A DNA stretch of 64,000 nt from Lachnospiraceae bacterium (GTDB taxonomy: Bacteria > Bacillota > Clostridia > Lachnospirales > Lachnospiraceae). Below, one piece after another: positions 9,065 to 17,444 of this stretch. The number at the start of each line of letters is the position of its first letter. The stretch's first letter is position 1. Under the pieces are notes generated by a model. The model did not search any database, had not been told where the DNA came from, and saw only the letters and a program-made list of their open reading frames with translations. The position numbers and the translations under genes were made by a program. The stretch covers positions 40,905 to 104,904 of the forward strand of contig SVEI01000002.1 in the NCBI GenBank assembly GCA_015057445.1. The letters run 5' to 3'.

Positions 9065-9358
9065 ATGTTACATCCATCATATTCAGATTTAATGGCAGTT
9101 GTTAATAGTGAGGTAGAGCCAGGTGAGCAGCCAGTAGTTCAGAGTAGATACTCTATTGTTATGGCTACATCTAAGAGAGCTAGACAGATTATCTCAACTA
9201 TGTCAGTTATTAACTCAAAGAACAAGAAGGAGCCTAAGAAGCCTTTGACTGATAAGGAAGAGCAGTTCGCAAAGTATTGTGATAAGAGAAAGCCACTTTC
9301 AATAGCAGTAACAGAGCTTCACGAGGGTAAGGTTAAAATCGTAGGTGATGACGAATAA
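9065..9358 (+). CDS. rpoZ: RNA polymerase omega subunit
   Basis: The small omega subunit, which helps fold and assemble the beta' subunit of RNA polymerase. The 97-residue sequence has MLHPSYSDLMAVVNSEVEPGEQPVVQSRYSIVMATSKRARQI in the expected place, with the conserved YSIVMATSKRARQI helix. The C-terminal half is lysine-rich and variable. It lies 17 bases after gmk with AGGGAG before the ATG, and is followed by a strong hairpin. Confidence 0.93.
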   Translation: MLHPSYSDLMAVVNSEVEPGEQPVVQSRYSIVMATSKRARQIISTMSVINSKNKKEPKKPLTDKEEQFAKYCDKRKPLSIAVTELHEGKVKIVGDDE

Positions 9359-9363
9359 TACAT

Positions 9364-9390
9364 AAGGGACTGTGTAACAGTCCCTTTGTT
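9364..9390 (+). terminator. Hairpin terminator after rpoZ
   Basis: AAGGGACTGT (9364-9373) pairs perfectly with ACAGTCCCTT (9377-9386) around a 3-base loop, followed by TTGTT. The T-run is short, so it may terminate only part of the transcripts and lower expression of murE and downstream genes relative to rpoZ. Confidence 0.7.
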
Positions 9391-9431
9391 GGTATTTACA
9401 TCAAAAAATAATGCAACTTTGGAGGTGTGTT

Positions 9432-10931
9432 ATGAAATTATTACAGTTGATTGAAGGTCTTACGTATGAGGTACTTCAAGGAAATCTAGATATAGAAATT
9501 AATAACATTCACAACGACTCTAGAAATGTTGGTACGGGAGATTTGTTTTTCTGTATAACAGGTGCGGTGTCGGATGGTCACAGCTATGCCATAGATGTTG
9601 CTAACAAGGGAGCAAAGGTTCTTGTTGTAGAAAAGGAAGTAATTGTTGATGAAAAAGTAACAGTTATTAAGGTGCCAAGCACAAGATATGCTATGGGAAT
9701 TATCAGTTCAAGATTTTATGGAGAACCATCAAAGAAGCTTACTGTTATTGGAATTACAGGAACTAAAGGAAAAACTACAACCACATATATGATTAAGGAG
9801 ATGCTTGCGTCGGCAGGCATAGAAACTGGTCTTATAGGAACCATTGAGATAATTGATGGCAAAAATGTAATTCCAGCCAAGAATACAACTCCAGAATCCA
9901 TAATTTTACACAGACATTTAAAGGATATGGTTGACAATGGAATGAAAGCTGTTGTGATGGAGGTTTCGTCTCAGGGACTAATGCTTGACAGAGTTGCAGG
10001 AGTGGATTTTGATTATGGTATATTTACCAATTTATCCAACGACCACATTGGACCTAATGAGCATTCCAGCTTCGAAGAATACATGATGTGGAAGGCAAAG
10101 CTTTTTACAATGTGCAAGGTTGGAATATTTAACATAGACGATAAACATGCTGTAGATATGCAGGAGAAATGTAACTGCAAAGTAGTTACCTACTCTTTAG
10201 ATAAGGCAGCGGACTACAAAGCTTCTGGTCTTAAACTATATAGTCAGGATGGAGTACTTGGAATAGAGTATCAACTTTCAGGAAAAATTCAGGATAACAT
10301 AGTGGTTGATATGCCAGGGGAGTTTACAGTTCATAATTCCCTAGCTGCCATAGCGGTGGCTGATCTTATGGGAGTTCCTGTGGATAGAATTAAGAACATA
10401 TTAGAAAGCATAAAAGTTAGAGGTCGAGTTGAACTAATACCTATATCAGATAAGTTTACAATCCTTATTGATTATGCTCACAATGCTATGGCCCTAGAAA
10501 GCCTTCTAACTGCTATAAAAGCATATAAACCCAAAAGATTAGTTTCACTATTTGGTTGTGGTGGAAACAGATCTAAGGATAGACGTTATGAGATGGGAGA
10601 AGTATCTGGTAATATGGCTGATTTTACTATTATAACCAGCGATAATCCTAGATTCGAGGAACCGTTAGATATTATGGAAGATATAAAAATTGGAATTGGA
10701 AAGACTGAAGGCCAGTATATTTCCATAGTTGATAGAAAAGAAGCTATACGTTACAGTATAATGCATGCAGAGGAAGAAGATGTAATTGTATTAGCTGGAA
10801 AAGGACATGAGGATTATCAGGAAATATGTGGTGTTAAGCACCACATGGATGAAAGAGATTTGATTAGAGAGATTTTGGAGGAAGAGGATGTCACAAAAAT
10901 ATGCGGATATAATAATAGATATTTCGCATGA
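9432..10931 (+). CDS. murE: UDP-MurNAc-tripeptide synthetase (meso-DAP type)
   Basis: Adds the third amino acid to UDP-MurNAc-L-Ala-D-Glu in peptidoglycan synthesis. The ATG at 9432 with GGAGG at 9421-9425 is preferred over the ORF-track start at 9411, giving 499 residues. Visible are NDSRNVGTGDLFFCITG near the N-terminus, the ATP-binding loop GITGTKGKTTTTYMIKEM (about 106-123), and, near the C-terminus, TSDNPRFEEPLDIM. DNPR is the motif of meso-diaminopimelate-adding enzymes, so the wall is predicted to be the DAP type. It occupies the place where Bacillus has coaBC, and its last 44 bases overlap priA. Confidence 0.92.
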   Translation: MKLLQLIEGLTYEVLQGNLDIEINNIHNDSRNVGTGDLFFCITGAVSDGHSYAIDVANKGAKVLVVEKEVIVDEKVTVIKVPSTRYAMGIISSRFYGEPSKKLTVIGITGTKGKTTTTYMIKEMLASAGIETGLIGTIEIIDGKNVIPAKNTTPESIILHRHLKDMVDNGMKAVVMEVSSQGLMLDRVAGVDFDYGIFTNLSNDHIGPNEHSSFEEYMMWKAKLFTMCKVGIFNIDDKHAVDMQEKCNCKVVTYSLDKAADYKASGLKLYSQDGVLGIEYQLSGKIQDNIVVDMPGEFTVHNSLAAIAVADLMGVPVDRIKNILESIKVRGRVELIPISDKFTILIDYAHNAMALESLLTAIKAYKPKRLVSLFGCGGNRSKDRRYEMGEVSGNMADFTIITSDNPRFEEPLDIMEDIKIGIGKTEGQYISIVDRKEAIRYSIMHAEEEDVIVLAGKGHEDYQEICGVKHHMDERDLIREILEEEDVTKICGYNNRYFA

Positions 10932-12897
10932 AGCTGTAGATAGAACCTTTCAGTATATTATTCCCGAAGAGCTTCAGGGTAGTATTGAGATAGGACAGCA
11001 AGTTTTGGTACCATTTGGAAATGGCAAGACAGAGCGAAAGGGATATGTGATAAATATTACAGATAAGCCTTCTTATGATGTTGATAAATTAAAATCCATA
11101 GGATGTATTCCCGATAAAAGTCTTGCTCTAGAGGGGAAAATGATTAAGCTTGCTGCTTGGATGAAGGAAAAGTATGGTTCTACTATGATTAATGCTCTTA
11201 AGACTGTTATGCCTGTCAAAGAAAAGGTCAGACAGGTGGCAATTAAAAGTCAGGAAGTGGAGTATGTTATAGAGAAGGGACCTGTGGAAGAGTTAAGCTA
11301 TGAACAGAAAAGCTTGGTAGATGAATTTGTCAAGGATTATAATACTGGGATATTAAGGACCTATTTACTTAGAGGGATTACTGGAAGTGGCAAGACAGAA
11401 GTATATATAGAGTGTATAAAAAATGTTATTAGTCAGGGGAAACAGGCAATTGTTTTAGTTCCTGAGATTGCACTCACATATCAAAATGTAGCAAGGTTTA
11501 AACAACATTTTGGAGAACGGGTGGCAATTATTAATTCCAAGCAAAGTAAGGGTGAAAAATATAGAGAGTTTATGCGTGCCAATCAACAGTCAGTGGACGT
11601 TGTCATAGGACCTAGATCTGCACTATTTGCACCTTGTAAGAACCTAGGATTGATAGTTATAGATGAAGAGCATGATAATGCGTATAAAAGTGAGCAAACT
11701 CCGTGTTATCATGCCAGAGAGACTGCTATAGAAAGAGGAAGGCTAGAGGGAGCTAGTGTTATACTTGGTTCGGCTACACCAACCATAGAAAGCTACTGTA
11801 TGGCAAAGCTTGGAACGTACCGATTGTGGGAACTTAAAGAAAGACCTAAGGGTGCAGAACTATCGAAAGTTTCTGTGGTGGATATGCGTCAGGAACTAAG
11901 ATTAGGGAATCGTAGTATAATCAGTAAAGAGCTTCATGATTTAATTGAGGATAGATTAAGTAAGAAAGAACAGATAATGCTGTTTTTGAATAGACGAGGA
12001 TATAACACTTTTGTTTCTTGTCGAGAGTGTGGAGAAGTAATTAAGTGCCCCAAATGTGATGTATCATTATCACTTCACAATAATGGATTTATGATGTGCC
12101 ACTATTGTGGATATATAGAAAGACATCCCAAGGAGTGTCCTAAATGCAAGTCTAAGCTTATTGGAGGATTTGGAACAGGAACTGAAAAGGTGGAGGAAGA
12201 AATTAACAAATTATTTCCTGCGGCAAAAACCCTTAGGATGGATAAAGATACAACTACAAAGAAGGGGGCTTATAGCAAGATTTTGACTGATTTCTTGAAT
12301 CATAAGGCAGATATTCTTGTAGGTACCCAGATGATAGTCAAAGGTCACGACTTTTCTAATGTGACCTTGGTTGGTGTTATTCTTGCAGATATGTCCTTGT
12401 TTGCAAATGATTATCGCTCAGGTGAGATAACATTTGATCTTCTTACCCAGGCTGCCGGAAGAGCAGGTAGAAGCGAAAAATCAGGTCAAGTGCTTATCCA
12501 GACCTACCAGCCGGAGCATTATGCTATAATGTCTGCGGCCAAGCAGGATTATGAGGGATTTTATGATATGGAGATGTCATATAGACGATTACTTAGATAT
12601 CCACCAGTGTATAACATGATGGTAATTCTGATGGAATCAGAAAATGAAAACAAGCTAATTGCAGCATCAAAGGGGATATTTAAAGAACTATCTGAACTGG
12701 CTAAAGGCATGGATAATACTAGAGCCATAGGACCAAGCGATGCTACCATCTCTAAGATTAATAATGTATATAGAAAACTTATATATATTAAATCATCTGA
12801 TGAATATGAGCTAAAAAAAATGATGGATAAAATAGAAGAATACAATATAGAGAATATAAATATAACATTGGATGTTAATCCAGTTAAGATGTATTAA
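10888..12897 (+). CDS. priA: Primosomal protein N', replication restart helicase
   Basis: A 3'-5' superfamily 2 helicase that reloads the replisome at abandoned forks. The 669 residues are shorter than the usual 730-800, mostly in the N-terminal part. Motifs: GITGSGKTEVY (Walker A), DEEHDNAYKSEQ (DEAH-like box), GSATPTIES, then the zinc-binding insert CRECGEVIKCPKCDVSL and CHYCGYIERHPKECPKC, and GTQMIVKGHDF. The start overlaps murE by 44 bases; TTGGAGGAAGAG precedes the ATG, and the N-terminus ADIIIDISHEAVDRTFQY is as expected for PriA. Confidence 0.95.
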   Translation: MSQKYADIIIDISHEAVDRTFQYIIPEELQGSIEIGQQVLVPFGNGKTERKGYVINITDKPSYDVDKLKSIGCIPDKSLALEGKMIKLAAWMKEKYGSTMINALKTVMPVKEKVRQVAIKSQEVEYVIEKGPVEELSYEQKSLVDEFVKDYNTGILRTYLLRGITGSGKTEVYIECIKNVISQGKQAIVLVPEIALTYQNVARFKQHFGERVAIINSKQSKGEKYREFMRANQQSVDVVIGPRSALFAPCKNLGLIVIDEEHDNAYKSEQTPCYHARETAIERGRLEGASVILGSATPTIESYCMAKLGTYRLWELKERPKGAELSKVSVVDMRQELRLGNRSIISKELHDLIEDRLSKKEQIMLFLNRRGYNTFVSCRECGEVIKCPKCDVSLSLHNNGFMMCHYCGYIERHPKECPKCKSKLIGGFGTGTEKVEEEINKLFPAAKTLRMDKDTTTKKGAYSKILTDFLNHKADILVGTQMIVKGHDFSNVTLVGVILADMSLFANDYRSGEITFDLLTQAAGRAGRSEKSGQVLIQTYQPEHYAIMSAAKQDYEGFYDMEMSYRRLLRYPPVYNMMVILMESENENKLIAASKGIFKELSELAKGMDNTRAIGPSDATISKINNVYRKLIYIKSSDEYELKKMMDKIEEYNIENINITLDVNPVKMY

Positions 12898-12916
12898 GAG
12901 AAAGGCGGTAACAATT

Positions 12917-13393
12917 ATGGCAATTAGAAATATTAGAGTTGATGGAGATGATATATTAAGAAAAACCTGTAAGCCTGTTACAGAGATGACTCCAAGAATC
13001 CAAACACTAATAGAAGATATGTATGACACTATGTATGAGGCAAATGGTGTAGGACTTGCAGCACCACAGGTTGGAATTCTTAAAAGAATCGTAGTAATAG
13101 ATGTATGTGATGGAGATAGCTACACTCTAATCAATCCTGAAATTATAGAAGAAAGTGGAGTTCAGGAAGGGGATGAAGGATGCCTTAGTCTTCCTGGCTT
13201 AGTAGGAACAGTTGTAAGACCTGATAGAGTTGTATGTAAGGCCCTTGATGAGAATATGAATGAAATTACAGTTGTTGGAGAAGGATTACTTGCAAGAGCT
13301 ATCTGTCATGAGTTGGATCATCTAGATGGTGTTTTGTATAAGGATAGAGTAGTAGATGGTCTTTATGCAGTAGATGCGCCTAAGGAAGACTAA
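12917..13393 (+). CDS. def: Peptide deformylase
   Basis: Metalloenzyme that removes the formyl group from the N-terminus of new proteins. The ATG at 12917, preceded by AAAGGCGGT, yields MAIRNIRVDGDDILRK and 158 residues; the ORF-track start at 12872 lies inside priA. All three family motifs are present: GVGLAAPQVG, EGCLSLPG (Cys metal ligand) and HELDHLDG (HExxH). It sits directly before fmt, the gene that adds the formyl group, as in most bacteria. Confidence 0.97.
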   Translation: MAIRNIRVDGDDILRKTCKPVTEMTPRIQTLIEDMYDTMYEANGVGLAAPQVGILKRIVVIDVCDGDSYTLINPEIIEESGVQEGDEGCLSLPGLVGTVVRPDRVVCKALDENMNEITVVGEGLLARAICHELDHLDGVLYKDRVVDGLYAVDAPKED

Positions 13394-13405
13394 AGAGGTG
13401 ATTAA

Positions 13406-14338
13406 ATGAAGGTAGTATATATGGGAACACCGGATTTTGCGGTGTATGCTTTAGAATCAATAATAAAAGCAGGACATGACGTGCAGGCAGTAATTACTCA
13501 GCCTGATAAGGCAAAAGGGAGAAGTAAGGCTTTGATACCTACGCCAGTTAAAGCTAAAGCTATGGAATATGATATTCCGGTGTATCAGCCAGAGAAGCTT
13601 AGAGAGGAAGAAAATGTAAAGCTTCTCACAGACATTAATCCAGATATAATTGTGGTTGCAGCCTATGGTCAAATTCTGCCAGAAAGTATTCTTAATATAC
13701 CTAAGTACGGATGTATTAATATTCACGCATCACTACTTCCAAAGTACAGAGGGGCTGCTCCAATAGAGTGGTCTATTATAGATGGGGAAGAGGTAACTGG
13801 AGTAACTACTATGTACATGGAAAAAGGACTTGATACAGGTGATATGATAGAAAAGGTTCAAGTTGCTATAGAGTCAGATGATACAGGAATAACATTACAT
13901 GATAAGTTAGCGGAGGCCGGAGCTAAGCTGATACTATCAACATTAGATAAACTTGAAGCAGGTACAGCAGTGAGAACTAAGCAAAATAATGATGAAAGCT
14001 GTTATGCTTCTATGCTTAGCAAAGAGATGGGCAATATCGATTTTACAAAGTCGGCTGATGAGATTGAGAGATTGATCCGTGGACTTAATCCGTGGCCATG
14101 CGCTTACACAAGAATTGATGGCAAAGGAGTTAAAATATTCAAGGCTCAGGTGTGTCAAGTGGCGGATGGTGCTACTCCGGGAGAGATAGTTGAAGTTACT
14201 AAGAAAACATTTACTATAGCTTGTGGCAAGGATGGACTTATTATAAAGAATCTTCAGCCAGAAGGAAAAAAGCCTATGGATACAGTATCCTACCTTAATG
14301 GAAATAAACTTAATGTGGGAATGATTGCAGGAGAATAA
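13406..14338 (+). CDS. fmt: Methionyl-tRNA formyltransferase
   Basis: Formylates initiator Met-tRNA with 10-formyl-tetrahydrofolate. The 310-residue length is typical. N-terminal MKVVYMGTPDFAVYAL, the catalytic region INIHASLLPKYRGAAPIEWS, and the C-terminal OB-like domain are present. The SD AGAGGTGATT overlaps the end of def (12 bases apart). rsmB starts two bases after its stop codon. Confidence 0.97.
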   Translation: MKVVYMGTPDFAVYALESIIKAGHDVQAVITQPDKAKGRSKALIPTPVKAKAMEYDIPVYQPEKLREEENVKLLTDINPDIIVVAAYGQILPESILNIPKYGCINIHASLLPKYRGAAPIEWSIIDGEEVTGVTTMYMEKGLDTGDMIEKVQVAIESDDTGITLHDKLAEAGAKLILSTLDKLEAGTAVRTKQNNDESCYASMLSKEMGNIDFTKSADEIERLIRGLNPWPCAYTRIDGKGVKIFKAQVCQVADGATPGEIVEVTKKTFTIACGKDGLIIKNLQPEGKKPMDTVSYLNGNKLNVGMIAGE

Positions 14339-14339
14339 A

Positions 14340-15626
14340 ATGATTAATACCAGAGACATAGTACTTAATATATTGATGGATATAGAGACTAATAAGACCT
14401 TTTCTAATCAGGCCATATCCAAAGCTTTATCTAAGAACCAGTTTGAAGATAAGCGCGATAGAGCATTTATAACAAGGTTGGCAGAAGGTGTTATGGAGCA
14501 GCTTATTTCCTTGGATTTTATTATCAATCAGTTTTCTAAGACGAAAGTAAAAAAATGCAAGCCTTTGATTAGATGTGTTCTTAGAATGGGAGCGTATCAG
14601 ATTCTTTACATGGAATCAGTACCAGACAGTGCGGCATGTAATGAATCTGTAAAACTTGTTAAAAATCATGGATTTGGAAGCCTATCAGGCTTTGTTAATG
14701 GAGTGCTTAGAAATATTGCTAGGAATAAGGATAATATAGCAGAACCATCAGGAGATAAGAATTCTCCAGAGTATTTGTCGGTAAAGTATTCTATGCCACA
14801 ATGGCTTGTGGAGAAGTTAAGAACAGATTACCCCAAACAGTATATTAAAATAATTGAAGGATGTTTCTGGGATAGAGATACTTCTATAAGAGTAAATACT
14901 ACAAAGATATCTAGAGAACAACTTAAGGATATGCTTCTTGAGTGTGGTATAACAGTAGAGTATGGTAATTATGATGATAAGGCACTTTTGATTAGTGACT
15001 ATGATTTTATCAAGAAAGTACCTGGATACAAGAAAGGGTATTTTACAGTTCAGGATGAAAGCTCAATGTGTGCAATAAGAGCTGCAGGTATAAAACCTGG
15101 AGATTATGTTGTGGATTTGTGTGCGGCTCCTGGCGGGAAAACTACCTGTGCAGCTGAGTATTTAGAGGGACAAGGCCATATTAGTTCTATGGATATATCA
15201 GAAGATAAGTTAGAGCTTATTGAAGAAAATGTGTCAAGGCTGGGTTTTGATAATGTTTCCATAAGTTGCCATGATGCAACACAGACTATAGCGAATTTGA
15301 AAGCAGATGTGGTGATTGCTGACTTGCCATGTTCAGGTCTTGGTATAATTGGTAGAAAAAATGATATAAAATATAGATTAGAACAAAATCAACTAAATGA
15401 CTTGGTGGTGTTACAGCGGCAGATATTAGATAATGCAAAGAATTATGTTAAAGCTGGAGGAACATTACTATATAGTACATGTACAATTAATCCAGATGAG
15501 AATCAAGACAATGTAAAATGGTTCTTGGAAAAATATGGAGAATTCGAACTGATGGAAGAAAAGCTTTTTTTGCAAGGTGTAGATTTGTGTGATGGCTTCT
15601 ACTACGCGGTTCTTAAGAAGAGGTAA
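14340..15626 (+). CDS. rsmB: 16S rRNA cytosine-967 C5-methyltransferase RsmB
   Basis: SAM-dependent methyltransferase for C967 of 16S rRNA. The ATG at 14340, with AGGAG just upstream inside the fmt stop region, gives 428 residues; the ORF-track start is 15 bases earlier inside fmt. An N-terminal NusB-like RNA-binding domain (RDIVLNILMDIE to about 130) precedes the catalytic domain. That domain has CAAPGGKTTCAAE (SAM binding), DLPCSGLGIIGRKNDIKYR (motif IV Cys) and YSTCTINPDENQ (catalytic Cys, motif VI). Confidence 0.95.
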   Translation: MINTRDIVLNILMDIETNKTFSNQAISKALSKNQFEDKRDRAFITRLAEGVMEQLISLDFIINQFSKTKVKKCKPLIRCVLRMGAYQILYMESVPDSAACNESVKLVKNHGFGSLSGFVNGVLRNIARNKDNIAEPSGDKNSPEYLSVKYSMPQWLVEKLRTDYPKQYIKIIEGCFWDRDTSIRVNTTKISREQLKDMLLECGITVEYGNYDDKALLISDYDFIKKVPGYKKGYFTVQDESSMCAIRAAGIKPGDYVVDLCAAPGGKTTCAAEYLEGQGHISSMDISEDKLELIEENVSRLGFDNVSISCHDATQTIANLKADVVIADLPCSGLGIIGRKNDIKYRLEQNQLNDLVVLQRQILDNAKNYVKAGGTLLYSTCTINPDENQDNVKWFLEKYGEFELMEEKLFLQGVDLCDGFYYAVLKKR

Positions 15627-15627
15627 G

Positions 15628-16695
15628 ATGAATATTATGGATATTAAGTCAATGTATTTAACTGAATTAGAGGCTTTTTTGAAGGAAAAGGGGTACCCTG
15701 CCTTTAGAGCGAAACAACTGTATCAGTGGCTACACGAAAAGCACGTGGCATCTCTTGATGATATGACTAATATCCCTAAGAATCTTAAAGAAGACATCAA
15801 AGAGGCAGGATTTGTTACTATTGAGGAAGAGACCAGACAGGAATCTGCAAAGGATGGAACTATCAAATTCTTATATAGAATGCAAGATGGACAGATGATA
15901 GAAACTGTATTTATGAAGTATAGCTATGGTAACTCTATTTGTATCTCATCTCAGGCTGGATGTAGAATGGGGTGCAAGTTCTGTGCATCAACTATAGGCG
16001 GTTTAATTAGAAATCTTACTGTGTCTGAGATGTTAGAACAAATTTATATGACTATGCGTCTTACGGGAGAAAGGATTTCTAATATTGTTGTTATGGGAAC
16101 TGGAGAACCGCTAGATAACTATGACAACCTAATTAGATTTATAAGAATAATATCTGATGAGAAGGGCTACAACATAAGTCAGAGAAATATTACAGTGTCT
16201 AGTTGCGGAATAGTACCAAACATTAAGAAGCTTGCAGATGAGGATTTGACCATAACATTTGCACTGTCGTTACATGGAACAACAGATGATGAGAGAAAAG
16301 AACTTATGCCTATAGCCCATCAATATTCCCTTAAGGAAACTATAGATTGTTGTAAGGAGTATTTTCATAAGACTGGTAGAAGACTTACTTTCGAATATAG
16401 CTTGGTTAAAGGTAAGAATGATACACCGGAACATGCTCTAAGACTAGCAAAACTTTTGAAAGGTATTAATTGCCATGTCAATTTAATACCCGTAAACCCT
16501 ATAAGTGAACGTGATTTTAGGCCAGGAGACAAGGCTTCTATTGAAAAATTCAAATTAATACTTGAAAAAAATTCAATTAATGGTACTATTAGAAGGAGTG
16601 TGGGTAGCGATATAGACGCAGCCTGCGGACAGTTAAGAAGGAAACATAGGATTAACAGTCAGGAGGAAACTGATGCAGTCGAGTGGAATAACTGA
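15628..16695 (+). CDS. rlmN: Dual-specificity rRNA/tRNA adenine C2-methyltransferase RlmN
   Basis: Radical-SAM enzyme that methylates A2503 of 23S rRNA and A37 of some tRNAs. The ATG at 15628 follows AAGAAGAGG at a usable distance and comes two bases after rsmB, giving 355 residues. The radical SAM cluster motif is CRMGCKFCAST (CxxxCxxC). VVMGTGEPLDNYDN and the C-terminal VGSDIDAACGQL contain the conserved methyl-carrier Cys. The 3' end overlaps the phosphatase gene by 23 bases. Confidence 0.97.
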   Translation: MNIMDIKSMYLTELEAFLKEKGYPAFRAKQLYQWLHEKHVASLDDMTNIPKNLKEDIKEAGFVTIEEETRQESAKDGTIKFLYRMQDGQMIETVFMKYSYGNSICISSQAGCRMGCKFCASTIGGLIRNLTVSEMLEQIYMTMRLTGERISNIVVMGTGEPLDNYDNLIRFIRIISDEKGYNISQRNITVSSCGIVPNIKKLADEDLTITFALSLHGTTDDERKELMPIAHQYSLKETIDCCKEYFHKTGRRLTFEYSLVKGKNDTPEHALRLAKLLKGINCHVNLIPVNPISERDFRPGDKASIEKFKLILEKNSINGTIRRSVGSDIDAACGQLRRKHRINSQEETDAVEWNN

Positions 16696-17392
16696 TACTG
16701 GTTCTAAACGTAAGAATAACCAGGATAGTATATTTTTCAGTGATGAGCCAGTGGGAAGTCTTCCTAATTTGTACATTGTTGCAGATGGTATGGGAGGGCA
16801 TAGAGCAGGAGATAAGGCATCGAGAATGGCCATTGATATAACTGTGGAATTTATTAAGAAGTCAACTTTGGAGAATCCCATAGCTATACTGAAACGTGCT
16901 ATGATATATGCGAACAATGAAATATATAAGTCTGCTAATAAGGATCCAGACCTAAGTGGAATGGGAACTACTATGGTGGCAGCAGTTGCTCTTGAAGATA
17001 AGTTATACGTTGCTAATGTTGGCGACAGTAGACTTTACGTAGTTAATAATGACATCAGACAGATTACTATGGATCATTCCCTTGTGGAGGAGATGATTCG
17101 TAGTGGTGAGCTAGAGCGAAAGAAAGGAAGGAACCATCCCGAGAAGAATATCATAACTAAGGCTATGGGTTCAAAGGATGAGGTTGTGCCAGACTTTTTT
17201 GAGATAGATATGGATCCGGATGACAAGTACATACTATGTTCAGATGGATTATCCAACATGGTGGAAGACGATGAGATAAGAGATATAGTAGTGGATTACA
17301 AAGATATAAAAGATGCTACTAGAGCATTGGTGGATAGAGCCAATTATTATGGTGGTTCTGACAATATATCAGTAGTAATAGTTTCCAGATAA
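16673..17392 (+). CDS. stp: PP2C-type serine/threonine protein phosphatase (Stp/PrpC)
   Basis: Dephosphorylates proteins phosphorylated by the adjacent PASTA kinase. The 239-residue protein has the PP2C motifs in order: KRKNNQDS (metal site), VADGMGGHRAGDKAS, GTTMVAA, NVGDSRLYV, DHSLVEEMI, CSDGLSNMV and GGSDNISVVIV. The metal-binding aspartates are intact. The start is supported by AGGAGG at 16661-16666 and overlaps the end of rlmN. The phosphatase-kinase-rsgA-rpe-thiN order is the same as in Bacillus. Confidence 0.96.
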   Translation: MQSSGITDTGSKRKNNQDSIFFSDEPVGSLPNLYIVADGMGGHRAGDKASRMAIDITVEFIKKSTLENPIAILKRAMIYANNEIYKSANKDPDLSGMGTTMVAAVALEDKLYVANVGDSRLYVVNNDIRQITMDHSLVEEMIRSGELERKKGRNHPEKNIITKAMGSKDEVVPDFFEIDMDPDDKYILCSDGLSNMVEDDEIRDIVVDYKDIKDATRALVDRANYYGGSDNISVVIVSR

Positions 17393-17444
17393 AATACTTT
17401 TCCGATAAGTTTTGTCGGTGTATATAACAGAAAGGGTTGAAGTT

